Positions 1 to 6,969 of a stretch of 33,999 nucleotides of DNA are shown here, one piece after another. The position numbers and the translations under genes were made by a program. How positions within the stretch are numbered: position 1 is the first letter of the stretch; each line of letters opens with the position of its first letter. Source of the stretch: CAXDOZ01 sp963991145 (lineage in GTDB: Bacteria > Bacteroidota > Bacteroidia > Chitinophagales > JABDMM01); the NCBI GenBank assembly GCA_963991145.1, contig CAXDOZ010000014.1, positions 1-33,999 of the forward strand, given 5' to 3'. The notes beneath the pieces are model-generated. The model was given only the letters and a program-made list of their open reading frames with translations. It did no database searches and had not been told where the DNA came from.

Positions 1-43
1 GGAAGCTGCTTCTGAAGAAGGTGAGGAAAAGAAAGCTGAGTAA
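1..43 (+). CDS. rpsP: 30S ribosomal protein S16, 3' end only
   Basis: Only the last 13 codons and a TAA stop (41-43) are in the window; the reading frame starts at base 2 and the gene continues off the left edge. The visible tail is rich in Ala, Glu and Lys (EAASEEGEEKKAE), which matches the long acidic C-terminal extension that S16 proteins of Bacteroidota often carry. The identification rests mainly on context: rpsP is commonly followed by rimM, trmD and rplS, and those genes follow here. No catalytic or rRNA-binding part of S16 is visible, so this is an inference from tail composition and gene order. Confidence 0.75.
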   Translation, partial: EAASEEGEEKKAE

Positions 44-64
44 TCACATTCAACTAAATTTGAA

Positions 65-99
65 CCCCTATCCCGAAGATTCGGGATCGGGGTTTTTTT
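65..99 (+). terminator. Intrinsic terminator/attenuator between rpsP and rimM
   Basis: The arms at 65-76 and 81-92 pair over 12 positions with one mismatch (T69 against C88) around the loop AGAT. Seven T residues follow at 93-99. The very next base is the A of the rimM ATG. The structure therefore either ends rpsP transcripts or partly attenuates the operon, and it occupies the whole region where a rimM ribosome binding site would be. Confidence 0.85.
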
Positions 100-615
100 A
101 TGTCCGGAAATTCTCACATATCAGTTGGTTACGTCCGTAAGATTCACGGAACACAGGGTGAGCTTAGATTAGTTTTTGACCACGATCTAATTGCTCTTCC
201 CAGCTACCTCTTTGTTGGAGATCAAAACCCACTACCCTACTTTATTGAATCTATCAGAGATGTAGATCAGGGTGCTTTCCTGGTAAAGTTTGAGGAGGTT
301 AATGGCCGGGAAGAGGCTCAGCATTTAAGCGGCAAAGCAGTTCAGATCAAAGCTGAAGACCTCGATAAGGTATTTAAGGTTCAGAAAGACAACTATAGCT
401 ACCTAATTGGTTTCGAGCTTCGCTCGGATAAGGATCAAAAGATCGGTAAAATTATAGCTGTAGAAGAAATGCCTTTGCAAACCTTACTTACTGTGGAGAT
501 CCAGGGAGCAGAAGCGCTTATTCCCCTTCATGAGGAGATGATCCTGAGTAAGGACATGAAATCAAAACAGATCGTTCTAAATCTGCCCGAAGGGCTCCTA
601 GACCTATATTTGTAG
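100..615 (+). CDS. rimM: Ribosome maturation factor RimM
   Basis: This is a 171-residue protein, the usual length for RimM, which assists maturation of the 30S head domain and binds S19. The N-terminal RimM beta-barrel covers about residues 6-90 and starts with the typical GYVRKIHGTQGELRL stretch. A PRC-barrel-like C-terminal half runs from about residue 97 to the end, with the ALIPLHEEMI strand. ATG at 100 is the only plausible start: the frame upstream runs through the terminator hairpin to a TGA at 61-63 without another ATG, GTG or TTG. The start has no Shine-Dalgarno sequence. The stop codon is followed by one base and then by trmD, so the two are almost certainly translated from one mRNA. 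Confidence 0.95.
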   Translation: MSGNSHISVGYVRKIHGTQGELRLVFDHDLIALPSYLFVGDQNPLPYFIESIRDVDQGAFLVKFEEVNGREEAQHLSGKAVQIKAEDLDKVFKVQKDNYSYLIGFELRSDKDQKIGKIIAVEEMPLQTLLTVEIQGAEALIPLHEEMILSKDMKSKQIVLNLPEGLLDLYL

Positions 616-616
616 A

Positions 617-1303
617 ATGCGTATTGATATAATCACGGTCCTTCCAGAGCTTATAAGCTCTTTTCTCGATCACAGCATAGTGATGCGCGCTCGAGATAAA
701 GGCTTGCTCGAGATCAATCTCATTAATCTTCGTGACTACGGGAAAGGCAAATACAAGCAGATCGACGATTATCAATACGGCGGTGGAGCTGGAATGGTGA
801 TGATGTGCGAGCCCTTATCAGAATGTATTGAAGGTTTGCAAAAGGAGCGTACTTATGACGAAATCATTTACATGACCCCGGATGGAAAGCGATATGACCA
901 AAGTGAAGCCAATCAGCTCTCACTAAAGGGAGATCTTTTGATCATTTGTGGTCATTACAAAGGTATCGATGAGCGTATCCGCGAAATGTATGTCACAAAG
1001 GAGATCTCAATTGGAGATTATGTGCTGAGTGGAGGTGAATTGGGTGCAGCTATTTTAGCCGATTCCATCGGCCGATTGATTCCAGGTGTTTTGAACGACG
1101 AATCATCTGCCCTAACCGACTCCTTCCAGGACAATTTACTAGCTCCACCTGTTTATACCAGGCCTGCAGAATTCAAGAATCAGAAAGTGCCAGACATCTT
1201 GCTATCAGGGCATCAGGCAAAGATTGATGAGTGGAGGCAACAGCAAGCGATCCAACGCACAAGAGAGCGCAGACCAGATCTGCTTGAGGGTGAAAATGAC
1301 TGA
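617..1303 (+). CDS. trmD: tRNA (guanine-N1)-methyltransferase TrmD
   Basis: The 228-residue product methylates G37 of tRNAs with G36-G37 using S-adenosylmethionine. The protein opens with MRIDIITVLPEL, carries YGGGAGMVM near residues 54-62 and CGHYKGIDER at 111-120, and contains the SAM-binding trefoil-knot segment GDYVLSGGELGA at about 133-144. Asp168 in TDSF lies where the E. coli general base Asp169 is expected. The gene begins one base after the rimM stop, which is standard for this operon. Identification is secure. Confidence 0.97.
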   Translation: MRIDIITVLPELISSFLDHSIVMRARDKGLLEINLINLRDYGKGKYKQIDDYQYGGGAGMVMMCEPLSECIEGLQKERTYDEIIYMTPDGKRYDQSEANQLSLKGDLLIICGHYKGIDERIREMYVTKEISIGDYVLSGGELGAAILADSIGRLIPGVLNDESSALTDSFQDNLLAPPVYTRPAEFKNQKVPDILLSGHQAKIDEWRQQQAIQRTRERRPDLLEGEND

Positions 1304-1359
1304 GGCAAATCCATGTAAAATTTGCCTTAAAAGATTCTAATCTGTAGGAAAATAATCAC

Positions 1360-1367
1360 TATCTTTG
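1360..1367 (+). promoter_or_regulatory. -7 box of the rplS promoter
   Basis: The sequence TATCTTTG is an exact match to the Bacteroidota -7 consensus TAnnTTTG. By the spacing seen for the SRP RNA gene in this window, transcription would start near 1374, giving a leader of about 27 nt before the rplS ATG at 1401. I see no good TTG at the -33 distance. Confidence 0.6.
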
Positions 1368-1374
1368 GCGCTCC

Positions 1375-1391
1375 ATTTACGGAGGGTAAAT
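1375..1391 (+). promoter_or_regulatory. Leader hairpin of rplS with GGAGG in the loop
   Basis: ATTTAC (1375-1380) pairs perfectly with GTAAAT (1386-1391), and the five-base loop is GGAGG (1381-1385). CTCC at 1371-1374 could pair with the same loop as an alternative fold. The hairpin ends 9 nt before the ATG and is almost the whole predicted leader. A role in translational control of L19 is inferred, not shown. Confidence 0.45.
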
Positions 1392-1400
1392 TTTGAAGCC

Positions 1401-1772
1401 ATGAACAGCATTTCAAAAGAGATACAGAACGAATTAAATCCACCAACGGAAATTCCAGCTTTCAAAGCCGGAGATAACGTAACCGTTTCTTACCGAATCA
1501 AGGAAGGAGACAAAGAGCGTATTCAGGAATACCGCGGTGATGTAATTCAGGTCAAAGGAGAAGGAAACACAAAAACTTTCACAGTTCGTAAGATGTCGAG
1601 CGGAGTTGGAGTTGAGCGTGTATTCCCAATGTTCTCGCCATTTATTGAGAGCGTTAAAGTAAATCGTTTCGGTAAGGTTCGCAGAGCACGTATCTATTAC
1701 ATCCGTGAGCGTAGAGGAAAATCTGCTCGTATCAAGGAAAGAAGAGTTCTTGGTACCGGAGCTAAAAAATAA
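1401..1772 (+). CDS. rplS: 50S ribosomal protein L19
   Basis: The product is a 123-residue L19, a ribosomal protein at the interface of the two subunits. It has the family sequence IPAFKAGDNVTVSYRI, the EYRGDVI strand, the VRKMSSGVGVERVFP segment, and a basic C-terminus with YYIRERRGKSARIKERR. I chose the ATG at 1401 (MNSISKEIQNEL). A longer frame opening at a TTG at 1365 would start inside the promoter box and add 12 residues not found in the family. The gene is separated from trmD by 97 bp and has its own promoter and leader hairpin, so it is probably regulated apart from rimM-trmD. Confidence 0.96.
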   Translation: MNSISKEIQNELNPPTEIPAFKAGDNVTVSYRIKEGDKERIQEYRGDVIQVKGEGNTKTFTVRKMSSGVGVERVFPMFSPFIESVKVNRFGKVRRARIYYIRERRGKSARIKERRVLGTGAKK

Positions 1773-1787
1773 GTTTCGTTTTAAAAG

Positions 1788-1819
1788 AAACCCTGACATT
1801 CATCGTCAGGGTTTTTTTT
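1788..1819 (+). terminator. Intrinsic terminator after rplS
   Basis: AAACCCTGAC (1788-1797) pairs perfectly with GTCAGGGTTT (1805-1814) around the seven-base loop ATTCATC, followed by a T run to 1819. The converging minus-strand gene ends at 1824. A short A-rich stretch on the left side may let the hairpin serve both strands. Confidence 0.9.
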
Positions 1820-1823
1820 ATGC

Positions 1824-3752
1824 CTAGAAGTCAAGTATCTCGACTTCTGTTCTTCTGTTTAAAGCCCTTCCCTGCTCAGTATCGTTGGATGCAATCGGAA
1901 CCTTCTCCCCATAACCCTTTGCCTTTAATCGGGAGGCATCGATCCCATTTTCAATCAGAAACTGCCTGACAGCTTTTGCCCTGTTATCAGAGAGAGCTAG
2001 ATTATCTGTAGGTGATCCAACATTATCGGTGTGCCCGGCCACTTCGATACTCACAAGAGGATTGACTTCCATGAATCGAACCAGACCAAGAAGTTCAAGT
2101 TTTGAAGACTCGGCAATCACATAAGAATCGGTATCAAAAAGGATGTTCTCAATCTCAAAGGACTGTCCTACCATCAATTGACGAAGCTTGAAGTCGATCT
2201 GACCAGGCGCTTCAAACTCTTCATCCTCCTTACTGATCACTTTTGCCCCATAGAAAAAGCCATCCCGGTTAACCGTCATCAACTGATCATTCTCGAAATG
2301 CTCATTGATGATATACTTTCCTGTAGACTCATCGATCTCTATTTCCGTGATCTCATTGGTGACAAGGTCTTTCAGCTCAATACTGACATTCGAAAGAACC
2401 TGACCGTTTTCATCCAAAATTTGCCCTTTCACAAAAAGCAGCTTAATCGGACGGGCATCTTCATATAATGGGAAGCCATAGACATCATAACCTCCTTCAC
2501 CCTTCAATTTGTTTGAGGCAAAGAATGCCTCCTTACCGTTAGTGCTGACAAAGAATCCAATATCATCTTTCTCACTGTTGATCGGGTAGCCGATATTCTC
2601 CGGAGTAGCCCAGGATCCATCCTGAAGCTTTCTGATGATTGCAATGTCATAACCACCCATCGCAAGAGCCGGATTATTAGTGGAGTAATAAAGTGTATTA
2701 TCGTCGGGATGAATGAATGGACTTTGCTCGTCGTACTCAGAGTTTATTGTTGGTCCGGCATTCTCTAAAATGGTCCAGGCTCCGGTGCTATCTCTTCTAC
2801 CAATCCAGATATCCTTTCCTCCAAATCCACCTTCGCGATCGCTAGTAAAGAAAAGAGTATTCTTATCTGCTGCCACGCTCACTTGAGACTGCCACATACT
2901 ATCATTGATCGTTGGGCCAAGATTTATCAGATCTCCCCAAACGAATCCATCATGAATCGTTGAATAGAGATCACAACTTCCATATCCATCTTCAGAATTA
3001 CAGATAGTGATGAAGATCTCATTGTTATCGATGGCAATACTCGCACCACCTTCATTCAGGCCTTTATTAAAAGGCTTTGGAAGCGCATTTCCTTCTGTGA
3101 ATACACCCTCTATCATTTCTGAAATAGTTAGCTGCTCCACTCTTACCCTTTCAGAACCATAGGGCTTCTTATCTATTTTGATCGTGCCACGTGTGAAAAG
3201 CATGATTGAGTTATCTGGTGAGAAAGCAGGCAGGTACTCATCCAGATCGGTTGAGAGGTCTCGTACAGGTTTTGGGTCAAATGGTACCGGGTTCTCTAAT
3301 AGCTTTCCAATCAGGCTGGCTCGTTGCTGAGACTTGATCGCCTCTTCTTCTCTTTCCGGGTAACCGGGACCTTCATCTAAATAAGTTTGAAATGCTTCTG
3401 CAGCGGAAGAATAATCCTGCTGATTATAATAGGTCATGCCCAGATAGTACCAGGCTTCAATATTGTAGATTGGACAGAGCTCTGTTAATTCTTCGAGGTC
3501 GGATTGGGCTCGATTCAGGGATCCCATTTCATAAGCTAGCGAACCACTCTCCCAAAGGGCCTCTGCTGTTAGTGCGGGCTCTTCTTTAATGTCCATAAAG
3601 CATTCAATGGCCGCTCTTGGATTAGATCTGGAAAGTGACTTGCACTCGGCGAGCTCCTTTTCCTGTTTTTTGGTTCTAATGGGATCGCATTCTTCCTGTG
3701 CACTCACTTGAGTAAGGAAAACCATAAACCCTATTAGAATCATTATTCTCAT
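1824..3752 (-). CDS. TPR / beta-propeller / CRD / OmpA-domain envelope protein, PorE-like
   Basis: The 642-residue protein starts with a signal peptide cleaved near SAQ (residue 19); no lipobox is evident. Domains in order: TPR-like helices (about 60-125), a PD40/WD40-type propeller (about 165-430) with repeated strand signatures such as AFSPDNSIMLFTRG and NTLFFTSDREGG, a carboxypeptidase-regulatory-like domain (about 437-505, VKGQILDENGQVLSNVSIEL), and an OmpA C-terminal peptidoglycan-binding domain (about 533-642, AGHTDNVGS, LALSDNRAKAV). This order and size match PorE, a peptidoglycan-linked T9SS component described in Porphyromonas. Related OmpA proteins with similar modules are common in Bacteroidota, so PorE is a candidate assignment only. 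ATG overlaps the TGA of the upstream gene by 4 bp, which implies translational coupling. Confidence 0.85.
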   Translation of the reverse strand: MRIMILIGFMVFLTQVSAQEECDPIRTKKQEKELAECKSLSRSNPRAAIECFMDIKEEPALTAEALWESGSLAYEMGSLNRAQSDLEELTELCPIYNIEAWYYLGMTYYNQQDYSSAAEAFQTYLDEGPGYPEREEEAIKSQQRASLIGKLLENPVPFDPKPVRDLSTDLDEYLPAFSPDNSIMLFTRGTIKIDKKPYGSERVRVEQLTISEMIEGVFTEGNALPKPFNKGLNEGGASIAIDNNEIFITICNSEDGYGSCDLYSTIHDGFVWGDLINLGPTINDSMWQSQVSVAADKNTLFFTSDREGGFGGKDIWIGRRDSTGAWTILENAGPTINSEYDEQSPFIHPDDNTLYYSTNNPALAMGGYDIAIIRKLQDGSWATPENIGYPINSEKDDIGFFVSTNGKEAFFASNKLKGEGGYDVYGFPLYEDARPIKLLFVKGQILDENGQVLSNVSIELKDLVTNEITEIEIDESTGKYIINEHFENDQLMTVNRDGFFYGAKVISKEDEEFEAPGQIDFKLRQLMVGQSFEIENILFDTDSYVIAESSKLELLGLVRFMEVNPLVSIEVAGHTDNVGSPTDNLALSDNRAKAVRQFLIENGIDASRLKAKGYGEKVPIASNDTEQGRALNRRTEVEILDF

Positions 3753-4171
3753 CTCTTATCTACAACTGCCATTGTAATTCTGCTGATACAAACCATTTTA
3801 CCCTCTTCATTCCTGATCTCTATCGACCAAACCTGAGTCGAGCGACCAATATGAATTGCTTTCCCTGTTGCAAATACCTTTCCAGAAGCAACAGCTCGAA
3901 CATGATTTGCATTGATATCCAAACCAACTGCATACTGCGTATCGAGGTCTAAAACCAGATTTGCAGCAATGGATCCCACCGTTTCAGCAAGAGCTACACT
4001 TGCCCCTCCATGGAGGACACCATGTGGTTGATGAGTTTTATTTTCAACTGGCATAGAAGCGATCAGGTAATCTTCACCAATCTCTTCCATCTTAATTCCA
4101 ATATGCTCAGCCATCGAGGGCTTGTACATATTGCTAATGTCTTCTAATGTGTAGGCTTTAAACCAGATCAT
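3749..4171 (-). CDS. menI: Hotdog-fold acyl-CoA thioesterase, MenI/YdiI type
   Basis: The 140-residue PaaI-family protein aligns without gaps to what I recall of E. coli YdiI (MenI), the 1,4-dihydroxy-2-naphthoyl-CoA hydrolase of menaquinone synthesis. Shared parts include the MIW start, TLE, LHGGASV, LAE, INANHVR and QVWSIEI. Glu63 and His54 fall on the same numbers as in YdiI, with Glu63 the catalytic residue in that family. I chose ATG at 4171, one base after the upstream TAG stop, because a longer frame from 4204 would overlap the AsmA-like gene and add an unmatched 11 residues. Other aryl- or acyl-CoA substrates are possible. No other menaquinone genes are in the window. Confidence 0.85.
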   Translation of the reverse strand: MIWFKAYTLEDISNMYKPSMAEHIGIKMEEIGEDYLIASMPVENKTHQPHGVLHGGASVALAETVGSIAANLVLDLDTQYAVGLDINANHVRAVASGKVFATGKAIHIGRSTQVWSIEIRNEEGKMVCISRITMAVVDKR

Positions 4172-4172
4172 A

Positions 4173-6857
4173 CTACTTCTTAGGAGGCCATGAAAACCCT
4201 CCAAACCCCTTGTTTTTAAATGTATTCTTTAGGCTGTCGCCGATTCCTTTAAGATCATTGCCTAAGTCAAGTGAATCAGTTCCTCCAGTAACCAGATCTT
4301 CAAGGGCATTCCCTGCTGCATCCTCTAATTGTTCCTTAGTTTCATTACCTAAATCCTGAGCATCTGTGATGATGGAGTCTTTAATTGCATTACCCTGCTC
4401 TTTAAGCTCATCTACTATCAGATCCCTTATCGATTGATCATCTCCACCAAGAGTCATAGGAAGTAATTTTATCTCTGGCTTGGTCACTGTTCCCTTTACA
4501 TCCAAATTAAAGCTAATGATCTCCGGAGCAGAAATATCAAAGTTCGGGATGGGATTCTTAGCCAATAATTGCTCAGCGATTGATTTTGCAGGGCCTAGCT
4601 TTTCAGTTGGAACATCTATTCTAAAGAGATAATCAATGCTGTAGTCGAAACCATTGCTACCCATTAAATTGATGTTGAAGTCCTTCATTTTGATATCGGT
4701 CGGTTCAACGTATACCCTTCCGTTCTCAAAGTTTAGCACTGTCCAGGCATTTGTAAGTGCAAGCTCTTTGAAGTCAACCAATTGAGTCAATTCTGCAATT
4801 TTCTCCATTACAGGCATACCGGTAATTGAAGCGAATGGAATCTCTACTTTTCCTCCTCCTGTCAGGCTCATTGGATCCAGGGAAAAGTCAGGGTTCAATT
4901 TACCCGACATGCTCAGATCAGAGCTAAAGATACCGGCCATGTAGGCAGCGATTGGTGCAATTTTATCCATTGAATTGAGATAGGAAAATGCCTGCGGGAT
5001 ATCGAATGTGTTTATGTCATAGGAGAAATCGAACTTTGGTAGCTCCTCCATCTCTTTCGTATCGTATCTACCATTAATGGTCCAGTTTCCTCCGAGAAGA
5101 TCAGCTTGCATATCTCTAAGTTCTATTGCTTCATCTGCCATTAAGATCTCAGTGCTGATATTATCTATCTCCAATCCATCATAAATGAGCTTGTCAATTC
5201 CAGCATCGAACTTCATGCTCACCTTGGGTGGGACCATGATAACAGTTTGCACAGAGTCAGTCTCTTCTATCTCTACTTCCTCCGAGGAGAGTCTTTCGCT
5301 AATTGCCAAAAGCTCATCGGCATTGAGATAACTGGAATTCATTACCATAGATCCTTCTAATTCCTGAATTCCTGCCATATACAGCATCCAATTATTAGCA
5401 GTCCCCTGCATATCTACATCCGAACCAGCAATCTCTGCTTTCAACTCTGTAAGCTCAATTTTTTCAGGATCAAGGCTCATCTCTGCTCGAGGTAGATACA
5501 CCTCTTCTGCCATGTCTGAGGAATAGAATCGTACTTCTTCAGCCTCCAGTGAGCCAGCAAATTCAATCTTATCGTACTGCTTAAAAACAAGGTCCTGAGC
5601 CACACCGGATGCATCAAACTGAAACTTTGCCAAACCGCTGAGTGTGTTATCCTCAAGTGGGATGTAAGTTCCAAGTTCTCCAAGATCCATATCAGCCAGT
5701 AAATGGAAATCAAAGTTTGTGGCAAGAGGATTATCAACGAAGTTGTTCAAATAGCCGCTTAAGCTTATTGGGTTATCACCAAATCTTAGGCTGGCAGTTG
5801 GAATGTTGATCTCCGTTCCATTCGGGCTTCCGCCCGGATTTTGAGCTAGCATCGAAATATTGATCTGATCAATGGTATTAGGCAGATCTACGTATTTCAA
5901 ACTCCCATCTGAAACATCAATATTAAAAGAGAAGGCAGGAACTGTGCTTTCATTGTAAATGCCGTGGACGTGACCACCAACGTCAATCAGGCCGTTGGCC
6001 TCAATTCCTTCTAATTGCGTTAGCTGCTCACTTGAAACAAGCGAAAGAAGATCTTTAAAAGTCTCTTCCCCTGAACCGAGATCCATATCTATTGCCAGGT
6101 CACCATTTTCAAAGAATTGAAGTTTTCCATCCCAGTAAAGATCAAGTGAGTTGATGCTTAGGGAATTCTCCTCAAAATCGACCAATGCGCTGTCGGAATA
6201 GTAGGTAGCGTCTGATATAAGCTTGACAGTATAGCTTGGGAAATTGCCATAATTGATTTCTCTGATCGACAGCTCTGTTGAGTAGCTTGACTCTTTCTCT
6301 GAATATTTTCCGCTTGCCAGATGATTGATGCCGAGCACATCCAGGGAGGTTCCTGATTGCTCATCCAGATAGGTAAATGTTCCCTCTTCAATTATAAACT
6401 CGAGGAGTTCCATCGCGAGCTGAGATTCTTCCTCTTCCTCCTCTTTTGGTTTGAAAATATCTGCGCTGCTTAAGCCTTCCTCATTGATGCGGACATTAAT
6501 TGTTGGCTCTACAATCTTTACAGATTTGATGATCAGGTTATCTCCTCCAACAACTGTCCAGAAATCCATTTTCAACTCAAAGCTTCTGACACTCGCCAGG
6601 GTGTCACCTTCGAAAGCATCAATCCCAACAACTGAAAAGGACTTCACCTCTACGGTGAAATCAGGGAAGCTCTTTATAATGGTAAGATCGATATCCTCAA
6701 AATCAGCTTTCGCATTAATCGAATCATTAATTCCGGATTTTAGGATCCCTTCAACTCTTCCAATTAGAATAAAAGGTAAAAGGATCAGCAAAATCAGGAT
6801 CAAGGTAAAGAAGCCTCCTATTCCTAAAAGGATCTTTTTCTTTCTGCTCATGGCCAT
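4173..6857 (-). CDS. AsmA-family inner-membrane/periplasmic protein
   Basis: The 894-residue protein has a basic N-terminus and one membrane segment (about residues 8-33, rich in Ile, Leu and Phe), then a long beta-rich periplasmic body. Residues about 40-140 (including DLTIIKSFPDFTVEV and LIIKSVKIVEPTINVRI) resemble the AsmA N-terminal domain. Residues about 650-830 (GGGKVEIPFASITGMP, KEIAELTQL-like helix) match the AsmA C-terminal region. The last 90 residues are polar and helical. AsmA-like proteins are thought to help move lipids between the membranes in diderms. It is the first gene of the operon with menI and the OmpA-domain gene. ATG at 6857 and ATG at 6851 are both possible starts. 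Confidence 0.88.
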   Translation of the reverse strand: MAMSRKKKILLGIGGFFTLILILLILLPFILIGRVEGILKSGINDSINAKADFEDIDLTIIKSFPDFTVEVKSFSVVGIDAFEGDTLASVRSFELKMDFWTVVGGDNLIIKSVKIVEPTINVRINEEGLSSADIFKPKEEEEEESQLAMELLEFIIEEGTFTYLDEQSGTSLDVLGINHLASGKYSEKESSYSTELSIREINYGNFPSYTVKLISDATYYSDSALVDFEENSLSINSLDLYWDGKLQFFENGDLAIDMDLGSGEETFKDLLSLVSSEQLTQLEGIEANGLIDVGGHVHGIYNESTVPAFSFNIDVSDGSLKYVDLPNTIDQINISMLAQNPGGSPNGTEINIPTASLRFGDNPISLSGYLNNFVDNPLATNFDFHLLADMDLGELGTYIPLEDNTLSGLAKFQFDASGVAQDLVFKQYDKIEFAGSLEAEEVRFYSSDMAEEVYLPRAEMSLDPEKIELTELKAEIAGSDVDMQGTANNWMLYMAGIQELEGSMVMNSSYLNADELLAISERLSSEEVEIEETDSVQTVIMVPPKVSMKFDAGIDKLIYDGLEIDNISTEILMADEAIELRDMQADLLGGNWTINGRYDTKEMEELPKFDFSYDINTFDIPQAFSYLNSMDKIAPIAAYMAGIFSSDLSMSGKLNPDFSLDPMSLTGGGKVEIPFASITGMPVMEKIAELTQLVDFKELALTNAWTVLNFENGRVYVEPTDIKMKDFNINLMGSNGFDYSIDYLFRIDVPTEKLGPAKSIAEQLLAKNPIPNFDISAPEIISFNLDVKGTVTKPEIKLLPMTLGGDDQSIRDLIVDELKEQGNAIKDSIITDAQDLGNETKEQLEDAAGNALEDLVTGGTDSLDLGNDLKGIGDSLKNTFKNKGFGGFSWPPKK

Positions 6858-6922
6858 ATACTTTGAATTAGATGCTACCTAATAGATAATCGAATTTCGG
6901 ATGAAAAGATCATTCCATAAAC

Positions 6923-6952
6923 AAAAAAAGGGCCTGATAAATCAGACCCTTT
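6923..6952 (-). terminator. Intrinsic terminator of the CAP/OmpA gene
   Basis: On the minus strand, AAAGGGTCTGA (6952-6942) pairs with TCAGGCCCTTT (6937-6927) over 11 positions with one G-U pair, around the loop TTTA, followed by T residues to 6923. It lies 17 bp after the stop codon of the 6970-9411 gene and separates it from the AsmA operon. Confidence 0.88.
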
Positions 6953-6969
6953 TAGTTCTTTAACAAATC

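Noticed and set aside
1365..1400. Longer rplS start at TTG 1365
   Set aside because: The TTG lies inside the TATCTTTG promoter box, so it would not be in the mRNA, and the extra residues do not match the L19 family.
4172..4204. Longer menI start at 4204 overlapping the AsmA-like gene
   Set aside because: The MIW start at 4171 reproduces the numbering of E. coli YdiI, including Glu63; the extra 11 residues match nothing.
6451..6882. 143-codon plus-strand open frame opposite the AsmA-like gene
   Set aside because: It lies antisense to a well-supported gene, has no recognisable domain and crosses the gene start; it is a shadow frame.
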